NCBI RefSeq assembly: GCF_001244545.1
Contig: NZ_LN852694.1
Location: 254,172 to 318,171 of the forward strand
Source: Candidatus Stoquefichus sp. SB1
GTDB taxonomy: Bacteria > Bacillota_I > Bacilli_A > Erysipelotrichales > Coprobacillaceae
DNA length: 64,000 nucleotides
Reading direction: 5' to 3'
Below, piece after piece: positions 40,830 to 49,705 of the stretch. Under the pieces are notes generated by a model. That model ran no database searches. It worked only from the letters and a program-made list of their open reading frames with translations, and was not told the DNA's origin. How positions within the stretch are numbered: the stretch's first letter is position 1; every line of letters starts with the position of its first letter. The position numbers and the translations under genes were made by a program.

Positions 40830-41336
40830 ATGAACTGTTATGTCTTATATTGTCAAATAGCAAAGATAGAAAAAATCTGTAGAACACTTAATCAAAATGA
40901 AAACATTCATGCATATATTCCAAGGATGGAAAAATATATAGGGTCTAAGGATATAATCATTGATGATTATATTTTGTTTCCTGGTTATTTGTTTGTTGAA
41001 ACTGATTTCAATCAGTTGAGTTTTAATGATTTGTTAATGAGTCTTAATGAAAGAAGAGATGGTATTATCAAAGAATTAAAGAAACCAGATGTATCTGCAC
41101 TAACAGATGATGAAATTCATTTATTAGATCAATTATTAGATGAAAAGAAAGTGCTTAGAATGAGTAAGGGTTATAAACAAAATGGTAAAACTGTAATTAC
41201 ATCAGGACCATTAATTCATTTTCAAAATCAAATTAGTAAAGTCAATACAAAGGAAAGATGTGCAGTATTAAATATATCATTTTTAGATAGACCAATACTC
41301 GCATGTTTATTATTAAGGCAAGATATAGAAGCGTAG
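40830..41336 (+). CDS. loaP: LoaP/NusG-family antiterminator
   Basis: 168 residues. The NGN domain (1-110) has MNCYVLYCQIAKIEKI, IPRMEKYIGSKD and FPGYLFVETD; the C-terminal KOW-type barrel has GPLIHFQNQISKVN. It is a specialised NusG paralog of the kind that sits first in polysaccharide or antibiotic operons and lets RNA polymerase ignore terminators. A large branched terminator starts 30 bp after its stop codon, as expected for its target. Confidence 0.85.
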   Translation: MNCYVLYCQIAKIEKICRTLNQNENIHAYIPRMEKYIGSKDIIIDDYILFPGYLFVETDFNQLSFNDLLMSLNERRDGIIKELKKPDVSALTDDEIHLLDQLLDEKKVLRMSKGYKQNGKTVITSGPLIHFQNQISKVNTKERCAVLNISFLDRPILACLLLRQDIEA

Positions 41337-41434
41337 CGCAGGGGTATCCACCTACTATTCATATTTGAATATAGTTATAACAAGTCACGTAGTCAATAAG
41401 CTACGAGACTGGATAACTATATTCTTTTTTTGTT
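41337..41434 (+). terminator. Branched terminator, likely LoaP target
   Basis: GAATATAGTTAT (41367-41378) and ATAACTATATTC (41413-41424) form a perfect 12-bp stem, followed by TTTTTTT. The stem encloses a second hairpin, CGTAG/CTACG (41388-41405). Upstream is another possible hairpin around GGTATCC (41336-41356). LoaP proteins are known to act through a dual-hairpin RNA near the operon start, so this element is a good candidate both for termination and recognition. Confidence 0.75.
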
Positions 41435-41450
41435 TTAGGGAGGTAAATTC

Positions 41451-41685
41451 ATGTTATCAGTATTAAAAAAAAGTGACTTCAAAAGTATTGTGTATAGTTA
41501 AAGAAAGAGAATTTGAATTTAGAAATGGTATAGAAGCTTATGAATCTATGGAAGGCAATTATGTGATTAAATCTATTGATATAAAGAAGGACTATATAGT
41601 TTTTGAATTAAAAGAAGTTAATGAATCAAAAGATTGGCAAGAGGATTATAAGAGACAGTTTGGTGAAGAACCAAGCTTTTTTTAA
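41451..41685 (+). pseudogene. Small capsule gene split at an A8 tract
   Basis: ATG 41451 has the best ribosome site here (GGGAGG), but after MLSVLKK the frame ends at a TAA. In the +1 frame, from just after eight consecutive A (41465-41472), the reading continues VTSKVLCIVKEREFEFRNG and on to FGEEPSFF at 41685. One more A would give a 78-residue protein. The second frame has no ribosome site of its own. Either mutation, sequence error, transcriptional slippage or phase variation explains this. Confidence 0.6.
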
Positions 41686-41709
41686 TAAGGATTGGAGGGG
41701 AAATTTAAT

Positions 41710-42540
41710 ATGGGGAAAAATATGAATTATTTATATATTACAAATGACGTAAACATAGCAAAAATTTGTGATATAAACGGTGTTATACCTTGGATAGATT
41801 TAGAATATTTAGGTAAAGAAGAACGACAAAAAGGAATGAATACTGTCAAATCAAACCACTCAATTGAAGATATAAGAAAAATAAAACCGTATTTAAAAAA
41901 TAGTAAATTATTAGTAAGAATAAATCCAATAAATTTGAATTCAAAAGAAGAAATTAAAGATGTTATTGAAGCAGGAGCAGACATTATCATGCTTCCTATG
42001 TTTAAAGACGAAAAAGATGTTAAATTCTTTCTTGATACTGTAAATAATAGATGTCAAACTATGCTTTTGTTTGAAACTAAAGAATCTGTTGAAAATGTAG
42101 AACAAATTTTAAATTGTGGAAAGATAGATTATGTGCATATAGGACTTAATGATTTACATTTATCATACAAACTCAATTTCATGTTTGAATTATTGGTGAA
42201 TGGTAAAGTTGATAGATTATGTGAAACATTTAAAAATAGTAAAATACCATATGGTTTTGGTGGTATAGCAAAAATAGGATATGGAGATATTCCAGCAGAA
42301 TTCATTCTTTCAAAACATATTAAACTGCATTCATCACAAGTTATTTTATCAAGAAGTTTTTGTAATTTTGATAAATATAGTTCATATACAAGTTTTGAAA
42401 AAGATTTTAATAATGAATTATGCAAATTGCGCAAACTAGAAGAGTGTTTGAATTTTTGTGGAGATGTTTTTATTAATTCTATCATAGAAGTCACTGAAAA
42501 TAAAATAATAGATAAATCAAAGGAGAATGTAAATGTATAA
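41710..42540 (+). CDS. HpcH/HpaI aldolase family protein
   Basis: 276 residues from ATG 41710 (GGAGGGG site). TIM-barrel features: EAGADIIMLPMFKDEKDV, MLLFETKESVENVEQI with the metal-binding Glu, YVHIGLNDLHLS with the metal-binding Asp, and YGFGGIAKIG. Family members join pyruvate or oxaloacetate to aldehydes. In a capsule operon, beside an aminotransferase, it may make an unusual acid or amino-acid decoration. Overlaps the sugar transferase gene. Confidence 0.8.
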   Translation: MGKNMNYLYITNDVNIAKICDINGVIPWIDLEYLGKEERQKGMNTVKSNHSIEDIRKIKPYLKNSKLLVRINPINLNSKEEIKDVIEAGADIIMLPMFKDEKDVKFFLDTVNNRCQTMLLFETKESVENVEQILNCGKIDYVHIGLNDLHLSYKLNFMFELLVNGKVDRLCETFKNSKIPYGFGGIAKIGYGDIPAEFILSKHIKLHSSQVILSRSFCNFDKYSSYTSFEKDFNNELCKLRKLEECLNFCGDVFINSIIEVTENKIIDKSKENVNV

Positions 42541-43138
42541 AGTTTTCAAAAGAATTATAGATTTTACATTATCTTTATTTGGTTTAATAGTGCTACTATT
42601 GCCAATGGGGATTATTGCATTATTGATAAAAAAAGAAGATGGAGGACCAATTCTGTTTTTACAAGACAGAATGGGAATTAATGGACAAAAATTTAAAATA
42701 TATAAATTTAGGACGATGATAGAGAATGCTGAAAATGTAGGAACAGGATTAGATAGCTATTCAGATGATTTTCGTGTCACTAAAATAGGATATTTTTTAA
42801 GAAATACTAGTTTAGATGAAATTCCACAACTATTTAATATTTTAAAAGGTGATATGAGTATTGTTGGACCGAGACCACCTGTATATAAAACGTTCATAAA
42901 TTATCCTAATATAGACAAAAAATTTTTAATTAGATTTACAGTTAAGCCTGGAATAACAGGATTAGCACAAGTTAATGGTAGAAATGAATTGTCTTGGGAT
43001 GAAAAAATTATATATGATAAGAAATATGTTGAATCTTGTCATGGTATTGTTGGATTTATACAAGATTTAAAAATTATTTTTAAAACTATTATTAAAGTAC
43101 TGAAAAATGAAGGTGCATATGATAAAGAGGGGAATTAA
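42533..43138 (+). CDS. Priming sugar transferase (phosphoglycosyl transferase)
   Basis: 201 residues, bacterial sugar transferase family. A single N-terminal membrane segment (about 10-32), then FKIYKFRTM, NTSLDEIPQLFNILKGDMSIVGPRPP (read in parts) and KPGITGLAQVNGRNEL. It transfers a phospho-sugar to undecaprenyl phosphate, the first step of repeat-unit assembly on the inner membrane face. Confidence 0.93.
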   Translation: MYKVFKRIIDFTLSLFGLIVLLLPMGIIALLIKKEDGGPILFLQDRMGINGQKFKIYKFRTMIENAENVGTGLDSYSDDFRVTKIGYFLRNTSLDEIPQLFNILKGDMSIVGPRPPVYKTFINYPNIDKKFLIRFTVKPGITGLAQVNGRNELSWDEKIIYDKKYVESCHGIVGFIQDLKIIFKTIIKVLKNEGAYDKEGN

Positions 43139-43139
43139 G

Positions 43140-44063
43140 ATGATTAATACAATTGAAAATAGATATATATGGCTTAATGGTGAAATAATTAATTTTAAAA
43201 ATGCTCAAATAAATATTTTGTCACCTACTTCTCAATTTGGAGCAAATGTCTTTGAAGGAATTAGATGTTATTGGAATTCTGATAATAAAAAACTATATGG
43301 ATTCAGATTAGATGAACATTATTTAAGATTACAAAAATCTATTAGAATGTTAAAAATTGAAGAAAAGTATTCTTTGAAAGAAATGAAACAAGCATTGTTT
43401 GATGTTGTCAATAAAGAACAATATGATGAGGATATTGCTGTGAGACAGACTGTATTTGTTGATGGAAATGGCTCATGGTCTTCAAAAGGACCAGCTGGAA
43501 TGTTTGTTGCTCCAATTCCTAAGGGTTTATCTAGTGTGGAATATAATAAAAAAGGATTAAATTGTTGCATTTCTACATGGCGTAGAATTAGTGATCAAAA
43601 TTTATCACCAAGAATAAAATGTGGAGCAAATTATATGAATAGTAGAATGGCTCAGTTAGAGGCTTGGGATAATAATTATGATTGTGCTATTCTTTTAAAT
43701 GAAAATGGTAAACTTGCTGAAGGACCAGGCTCTTGTCTATTTATTGTTCGTGATAATAAATTGATAACTCCTTCTTTATCATCGTCAATTTTAGAATCGA
43801 TTACCCGAGATACAATAATACAAATTGCTACTGATTTAGATTTAATAGTGGTCGAAAGGGAAATTGATAGAACTGAAGTATATATTTGTGATGAAGCATT
43901 TTTATGTGGGTCAGCCATGGAAATTACTCCAATATATTCGGTTGATGGTTATGAGATTAATAATAAAATGGGAGAAATAACAAAGAAAATTTATAATTTA
44001 TATATGGATATTGTTAGAGGCAAAAATAAAAAATATATGAAATGGCTAACTGAGGTAAAATAA
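43140..44063 (+). CDS. Class IV aminotransferase (branched-chain type)
   Basis: 307 residues from ATG 43140 (AGAGGGG site). Fold type IV PLP enzyme: LSPTSQFGANVFEGIRCYW, the Schiff-base Lys in SPRIKCGANYMNS, and LNENGKLAEGPGSCLFIV. Branched-chain aminotransferases move amino groups between glutamate and 2-oxo acids. Here it is in the capsule operon directly after the aldolase and priming enzyme, so it probably aminates a 2-oxo acid used for capsule decoration. Confidence 0.85.
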   Translation: MINTIENRYIWLNGEIINFKNAQINILSPTSQFGANVFEGIRCYWNSDNKKLYGFRLDEHYLRLQKSIRMLKIEEKYSLKEMKQALFDVVNKEQYDEDIAVRQTVFVDGNGSWSSKGPAGMFVAPIPKGLSSVEYNKKGLNCCISTWRRISDQNLSPRIKCGANYMNSRMAQLEAWDNNYDCAILLNENGKLAEGPGSCLFIVRDNKLITPSLSSSILESITRDTIIQIATDLDLIVVEREIDRTEVYICDEAFLCGSAMEITPIYSVDGYEINNKMGEITKKIYNLYMDIVRGKNKKYMKWLTEVK

Positions 44064-44345
44064 TGAAAATCGTATATTGGCTCTTAATAATTTTAATTTT
44101 ATATCCATTATGCATATATCCACTATCACTATACATAATATCTATATTTTATAAGAATGAAAAAAAGGATAGATATTCTCTAGATGAACTACCTAAAATA
44201 TCATATATTGTTACAGTTTATAATGAGGAAAATGTCATTTTAAAAAAATTAGAAAATATTATGTCTTTAAAATATCCTAAGGATAAAGTTGAGTATATCA
44301 TTGCATCAGATGATAGCAATGATAAAACACACGAAATCGTAAATG

Positions 44346-44353
44346 AATATATA
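44346..44353. repeat. Left target-site duplication of the IS
   Basis: AATATATA here is identical to 45958-45965. Eight-base duplications are standard for the ISL3 family, and the perfect match shows the insertion is recent. Confidence 0.92.
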
Positions 44354-45957
44354 GGCTCTATAATTTAACTGGAGGATTTAAATAAATCTTTCAGTTTTAT
44401 TTTTTATATAAAAATAGACATAACTATAACCTTACTGTAAAATTTATGTGCTAACTAAAATTCTTTGGAGGTTATATATTATGTCCACTTCTGATTATAT
44501 CAATCTTATTCTTGAAATTCTACAAATTAATCATTTTTCTCATCTTTTTATTCCTGCTCCCTTTGATGATTCTTCTTCATGTCTTAAAAAAGTTCCTGAT
44601 TCTAACGGTGTTCTCACTTTATTCATCCATCTTAAATCTCAAGTCTCTCCTCTTGTCTGTCCTCACTGCGGTTCATATAATCATCACATATCTAAAGGAA
44701 CAAGATCTATCAATCTTAAGCATTTCTCCTTTGGCTCTCTCCCTGTCGTTCTTGTGGTTTCCTATCACAGATATATTTGTCATGACTGTTCTTCCTATTT
44801 CGTTGAAGATATTCCTTTTCAGTTTTACAATAGAAAGGCTACTATTCCTAATGTTCAGTCCGCTCTTTTTGAATTGAATGAAAATCATTCTATGGCTTCC
44901 ATCTCCAGAATGCATGGCCTTGGTAAAAATACTATGTATCGCATCTTCAGTGAAAATATCCATATTCCTGATAGATTCTATCATCTTTCCTCTGTTATCT
45001 CTATTGATGAATTTAAGGCTACCAGCGATAAGGGAACTTATGCTTTTAATATAGTCAATCCTATCACTGGTAAAACTCTTGATATTATCGAAGATAGAAA
45101 AGCTTCCTTCCTGAAAAACTATTTCCTTAGGTTTCCCTTCTCTGAAAGAAAGAAGGTTAAGTTTATCATTATGGATCTTTCTGGTCCTTTTTACTGTATT
45201 ATGCATTCTCTTTTCCCTCATGCCCAGATTATATGTGACAGGTTTCATTACGTCAGACTTGCTGGTCAGAATTTTATCCAGTCAAGACTCGATGCCTGTT
45301 CTTCTCTTCACTATCAGCCATTAGCTAAATCTATCAAAAGACAGCTTCGATTATTCTATAAATTCAGAAAAGATCTGGATAATGAAAAGACATGGTATGA
45401 TTTTCATCTGAAAAGATACTTTACCTGTGCTTCCTATATTGATTATCTTTATGATCTTAGTGAAAGAAGAAATGATAAAGACTGTGATGATAATACTATG
45501 TTCGATTCTCTTGTCATTTTAGAAATGCTTGATAACTATGAAATTTATCAGAATCTATTGAAACTTATACATGAAAAACATAATGACTACAAAAAAGAAT
45601 TAAACAGATGGCTTGATTATATCTTTGATACTCAAAATAGTTATTATCAGATAACTGCTAAAAACTTTAGAAAGAGATGGTTTATTCCTCTTTTATGTTC
45701 ATTATCCTATACAACCATATACAAAAGAAGAAACAGATCATATAGAACGAGCTTTAATAATGGATTCATTGAAGGAATGAATAATAAAATCAAACTTGTC
45801 AAAAGGAATGCATATGGTTTCAGATATTTCTACAATTTAAGAAAACGCATATTTTTACATCTTGGATATAGTTATACTTTTACTTATAAAGACAGAAAAA
45901 AAGGAATCCCTATTTTTCAATAGTTATTCCTTTATCCTCCACTCTTGACACAGAGCC
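44354..45957 (+). mobile_element. ISL3-family insertion sequence
   Basis: 1604 bp with imperfect inverted ends about 24 bp long: both start GGCTCT and share TGGAGGAT near position 17-24. It carries one transposase gene and is flanked by perfect 8-bp repeats. It lies in the same direction as the capsule operon. Confidence 0.93.
44481..45923 (+). CDS. ISL3-family transposase
   Basis: 480 residues from ATG 44481 (TTTGGAGG site). An N-terminal zinc knuckle (CPHCGSYNHHISKG and CHDCSSYF), a helical DNA-binding region, and a DDE catalytic core with SIDEFKATS, IIMDLSGPFY and CDRFHYVRL, ending near NGFIEGMNNKIKLVKR, the usual ISL3 DDE end. Codon use is richer in C than the neighbouring capsule genes. 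Appears intact and full length. Confidence 0.94.
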   Translation: MSTSDYINLILEILQINHFSHLFIPAPFDDSSSCLKKVPDSNGVLTLFIHLKSQVSPLVCPHCGSYNHHISKGTRSINLKHFSFGSLPVVLVVSYHRYICHDCSSYFVEDIPFQFYNRKATIPNVQSALFELNENHSMASISRMHGLGKNTMYRIFSENIHIPDRFYHLSSVISIDEFKATSDKGTYAFNIVNPITGKTLDIIEDRKASFLKNYFLRFPFSERKKVKFIIMDLSGPFYCIMHSLFPHAQIICDRFHYVRLAGQNFIQSRLDACSSLHYQPLAKSIKRQLRLFYKFRKDLDNEKTWYDFHLKRYFTCASYIDYLYDLSERRNDKDCDDNTMFDSLVILEMLDNYEIYQNLLKLIHEKHNDYKKELNRWLDYIFDTQNSYYQITAKNFRKRWFIPLLCSLSYTTIYKRRNRSYRTSFNNGFIEGMNNKIKLVKRNAYGFRYFYNLRKRIFLHLGYSYTFTYKDRKKGIPIFQ

Positions 45958-45965
45958 AATATATA
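45958..45965. repeat. Right target-site duplication of the IS
   Basis: AATATATA, the second copy of the 8-bp target sequence of the glycosyltransferase gene. Confidence 0.92.
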
Positions 45966-46858
45966 CAAAATCATAATGAATTAAATTTAAAATTGTATAT
46001 TGTTAAAGGACGAGTTGGAAAAACGATTGTACAGAATCAAGCAAGAAAAATATGCAGTGGAGAAATTATAGCATTTTCGGATGCAAATAGTCTTTGGAAA
46101 GATGATTCTTTATATTGGTTAATAAGTAGATTTAAAGATAAAAAAATAGGTTACATAAGTGGTAATTTACAATATATAAATTCAAGCATAGATAATACTT
46201 CCTATGCAGAAAGTAGTTATTGGAATTTTGATTTAAAAATAAGAGAAATGGAATCGTCTATTTCTAATATTGTAGGTGGAAATGGATCAATTTATGCTAT
46301 TAGAAATGAATATTATATCGATTTACCACCACTTTTATCTCATGATGGATTTATGCCAACCAAAATGGTAATAAATGGATATAATGCTAAAAGTGAACCT
46401 ATGGCTATTGCATTTGAGAAAGCAAGTGAAGATAGTAATGACGAATTTCAAAGAAAAATAAGGATGCAACGAGGACAACCTTTTAAAAAATATTATGACA
46501 TTAAAAAATTTAATGTTTTTAAATATGGATGGTTTACATATTTTTATATAGGACATAAATACTTGAAGTATTTATTATATTTATTTCATCCTGTTTTGTT
46601 AATAGTTAATTATGTCTTATTAGGTATAAATATTTTTTATGATATAACGTTTTATATGCAATTATTATTTTATTTTTTTGCTTTAGTGGGATATTTTTTG
46701 CGTAATAAAGAAACATCTGTATTATTTTATTTACCTTATCATTATTGTTTAACAATAGTTGCACAAGTTTTTTCAATTAAAAATACATTATTAGGAAAAT
46801 CTAAAGCAACATGGGAGAAATCAAAAACAACACGTCAATAATTTGGAGGAATAATCAA

Positions 46859-48025
46859 ATGAAAATCGCAGTTGCAGGGACAGGATATGTAGGACTAAGT
46901 ATCGCTACATTATTAGCACAGCATCATGATGTTGTTGCTTTAGATATTATCAGGGAAAAGGTAGATATGATTAATAATCATATCTCACCTATCCAGGATA
47001 AGGAAATTGAAGATTATTTAAAAAATAAGGATTTAACCTTAAAAGCAACTCTTGATAAAGATGTTGCTTTTAAAAATGCAAAGTTTATTGTCATCAGTAC
47101 ACCGACTAACTATGATGAGTCAAAGAACTACTTTGATACTTCAAGTGTAGAGGAAACCATTGAATCTGTATTAGAGATTAATCCACAGGCTATCATGATT
47201 ATCAAGTCAACGATACCTGTTGGATTCACGAAGCAGATGAAAGAAAAGTATGGAATAGAGAATCTGATCTTCTCACCTGAATTTTTAAGAGAAGGAAAGG
47301 CATTATATGATAATCTCTATCCTTCAAGAATTGTTGTAGGAGAGAAGTCAGAACGTGCAAGAGAGTTTGCCAATCTATTAGCTGAAGGAGCCATCAAGAA
47401 GGATATACCAGTACTGTTTACAGACAGTACAGAAGCAGAAGCAATCAAGCTGTTTGCCAATACATATCTGGCATTAAGAGTCTCATACTTCAATGAGCTT
47501 GATACCTATGCAGAGATGAAGGGACTGAATACAAAGGATATCATAGAAGGAGTATGTCTTGATCCAAGAATAGGAAGTCATTACAACAATCCATCATTTG
47601 GATATGGAGGATACTGTCTGCCAAAGGATACAAAGCAATTAAAGGCAAACTATCAGGATGTACCAGAGAACCTCATCAGTGCAATAGTGGAAAGCAACAG
47701 AACAAGAAAAGATCACATAGCACAGGAAATCATTGATAGAGGGCCTAAGGTAGTAGGAATCTATAGACTGACAATGAAGAGTGGGTCGGATAACTTTAGG
47801 GCGAGTGCAATACAGGGCATCATGAAGAGAATCAAGGCAAAGGGAATAGAAGTTGTTGTCTATGAGCCAACACTAAAGGAAGAGGAATTCTATAAAAGCA
47901 GAGTGATCAAAGAAATAGAGGAATTCAAGAAGATAAGTGATGTAGTAGTTGTCAACAGAGTGACAGAAGAGATAAGAGATGTAGAAGAGAAAATCTACAC
48001 AAGAGATCTATTTAGGAGGGATTAA
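46859..48025 (+). CDS. ugd: UDP-glucose 6-dehydrogenase
   Basis: 388 residues from ATG 46859 (TTTGGAGGAATAATC site). NAD-binding [18 protein letters not shown], then [27 protein letters not shown] and the catalytic Cys in [15 protein letters not shown]. It oxidises UDP-glucose to UDP-glucuronate, an acidic capsule precursor. From about 47230 the DNA is clearly less AT-rich than its neighbours, so this gene has a different history. A remnant of its 3' end lies at 55812-55850. Confidence 0.95.
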   Translation: MKIAVAGTGYVGLSIATLLAQHHDVVALDIIREKVDMINNHISPIQDKEIEDYLKNKDLTLKATLDKDVAFKNAKFIVISTPTNYDESKNYFDTSSVEETIESVLEINPQAIMIIKSTIPVGFTKQMKEKYGIENLIFSPEFLREGKALYDNLYPSRIVVGEKSERAREFANLLAEGAIKKDIPVLFTDSTEAEAIKLFANTYLALRVSYFNELDTYAEMKGLNTKDIIEGVCLDPRIGSHYNNPSFGYGGYCLPKDTKQLKANYQDVPENLISAIVESNRTRKDHIAQEIIDRGPKVVGIYRLTMKSGSDNFRASAIQGIMKRIKAKGIEVVVYEPTLKEEEFYKSRVIKEIEEFKKISDVVVVNRVTEEIRDVEEKIYTRDLFRRD

Positions 48026-48026
48026 T

Positions 48027-48866
48027 ATGGATGATTCTAAGCAAGAATATAAATTTGACGATATTGCTTTATTAATTATAGGATATGATCCCTATGTTGA
48101 TGTCTGGAATCACTATTTTGATTTATTAAACAAATATTGGAAAATAAGACCAAAAACTTATTTAGCAACTAATTCCCTAACACCTGTCTATGATAATGTA
48201 GAAGTTATTCCGGTAGGTGAAAATGCAGAGTGGAGTAAAAAAGTTTATGTTGCTTCAAACAAAATAAAAGAAAAATATATAGTATTATTATTGGAAGATT
48301 TTTTTACAACAACATTTGTCAATAATGATTGCTTTGTTGAACTTTTTGATATTATCAAAAAAAATAATATTGATTATTGTAAATTATTGAATCAATCAAA
48401 AATAAAAGGCATCTGTTTTCAAAATTATAGTTATCTTCATATTATAGATAAGAATGAAAATTATGGCATAAGTCTACAACCTAGTATTTGGAATAAAGAC
48501 TTTTTGTTAACATTGCTAGGAAATGAAAATTATAATGCATGGATATTTGAATTGAATCAAATAGAAAATAAAATACAAAATGAGAAATATATCAACTGTA
48601 TTGCTGATGATAGAAATGTACTGGAAATCACCCATACTGTAGTACAGAGTAAATATTTAAGAAAAGCAGTAAGAACTTTTAAGAGACAAAAATATTATTT
48701 CAATTTAAAGGATAGAGAACAAATGTCATTATTGGAAACAGTGAAATATAGAAGTAAACTGTATTTTAGTGAATATTCACCAGCAATATTAAAAAAGCCA
48801 TTAAAGGGAATTGGAAGATTAATGGGAGTTGATTTTGTATCTGATAGGGAACTGGGAGGAAAGTAA
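48027..48866 (+). CDS. Putative glycosyltransferase, unknown subfamily
   Basis: 279 residues, starting 1 bp after ugd. A GT-A-like beginning (DDIALLIIGYDPYVDVWNHYF) with VLLLEDFFTT in the place of the nucleotide-sugar acidic motif, and a C-terminal basic region. It lies within the glycosyltransferase run, so a transfer step in repeat-unit assembly is likely. Donor and acceptor cannot be told. Confidence 0.6.
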   Translation: MDDSKQEYKFDDIALLIIGYDPYVDVWNHYFDLLNKYWKIRPKTYLATNSLTPVYDNVEVIPVGENAEWSKKVYVASNKIKEKYIVLLLEDFFTTTFVNNDCFVELFDIIKKNNIDYCKLLNQSKIKGICFQNYSYLHIIDKNENYGISLQPSIWNKDFLLTLLGNENYNAWIFELNQIENKIQNEKYINCIADDRNVLEITHTVVQSKYLRKAVRTFKRQKYYFNLKDREQMSLLETVKYRSKLYFSEYSPAILKKPLKGIGRLMGVDFVSDRELGGK

Positions 48867-48868
48867 AG

Positions 48869-49705
48869 ATGAAGATATTAGTAACAGGAGCCAATGGCTA
48901 TTTAGGTCAAGGAATTGTCAAACAATTGATTGAAGATGGTCATCAGGTAATAGCAACTGATCTATCTCTAGAAAATGTAGACAAAAGGGCTACACTGATA
49001 GAGAGTGATATATTTTCTGTTTCTCATCCATTTGAACACTTTAAAGAACCTGATGTCCTTTTACATCTGGCATGGAGAAATGGATTTGTACATAATGCAA
49101 TCAGTCATATAGAAGATTTATCATCACACTATCTGTTTATAAAACAGATGATAGAAAGTGGGCTGAAACATTTGGCTGTATTAGGTACAATGCATGAGAT
49201 TGGTTTCTATGAAGGAAGTATAAATGAAAATACACCCACAAATCCACAGAGTTTATATGGAATAGCAAAAGATGCTTTACGCAAAAGCGTCTTTTTATTA
49301 TGCAATGAAAACAAAGTCATATGTCAATGGATAAGAGGATTTTATATTGTCGGAAATACTCAATATGGATCATCAATATTTTCTAAGATAACAAAAGCAG
49401 AAAGAGAAGGACAGGATAGATTCCCTTTTACGACAGGAATAAATCAATGGGATTTTATTGACTATGAGGAGTTCTGTCAACAGATTTCATCAGTTGTCAA
49501 TCAGACAGAAATCAATGGAATAATTAATGCATGTTCAGGTTATCCAGAAAAGCTATCAGATAGAGTAGAGAGATTTATCAAAGACAATGATTTTAAAATT
49601 AGATTGGAGTATGGTGTATTTCCAGATAGAGCATATGATTCAAAAGCAGTATGGGGCGATAATACAAAGATTAATAAAATTATGGAGTTGAAAAATGAGT
49701 GGTAA
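48869..49705 (+). CDS. NAD-dependent epimerase/dehydratase
   Basis: 278 residues, extended short-chain dehydrogenase. The nucleotide site is MKILVTGANGYLGQGIV, and the catalytic YxxxK is SLYGIAKDALR. Probably changes a nucleotide-activated sugar for the capsule. Overlaps the next gene by 11 bp. Confidence 0.85.
   Translation: MKILVTGANGYLGQGIVKQLIEDGHQVIATDLSLENVDKRATLIESDIFSVSHPFEHFKEPDVLLHLAWRNGFVHNAISHIEDLSSHYLFIKQMIESGLKHLAVLGTMHEIGFYEGSINENTPTNPQSLYGIAKDALRKSVFLLCNENKVICQWIRGFYIVGNTQYGSSIFSKITKAEREGQDRFPFTTGINQWDFIDYEEFCQQISSVVNQTEINGIINACSGYPEKLSDRVERFIKDNDFKIRLEYGVFPDRAYDSKAVWGDNTKINKIMELKNEW

Larger units (their letters stand above)
44063..46841 (+). pseudogene. GT2 glycosyltransferase gene split by ISL3 element
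   Basis: The first part (44063-44353) gives a membrane segment and ISYIVTVYNEENVILKKL, the start of a GT2 domain with DDSNDKT. The second part (45966-46841) has SGEIIAFSDANSLWKDD, GGNGSIYAI, QRKIRMQRGQ and three or four C-terminal membrane helices, as in processive GT2 enzymes. Removing the IS and one target repeat restores one frame (NEYIQNHNELN) of about 388 residues. A TTG in the IS edge at 45945 could start a headless product; the active enzyme is lost. Confidence 0.9.

Noticed and set aside
41473-41685. Separate gene starting at GTG 41473
   Set aside because: That GTG has no ribosome site, while ATG 41451 with a strong site is offset by one base at the A8 tract, so a broken single gene is more likely.
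44673-45248. Long open frame on the minus strand inside the IS
   Set aside because: It is the antisense of the ISL3 transposase, whose zinc knuckle, DDE motifs and length are clear on the plus strand.
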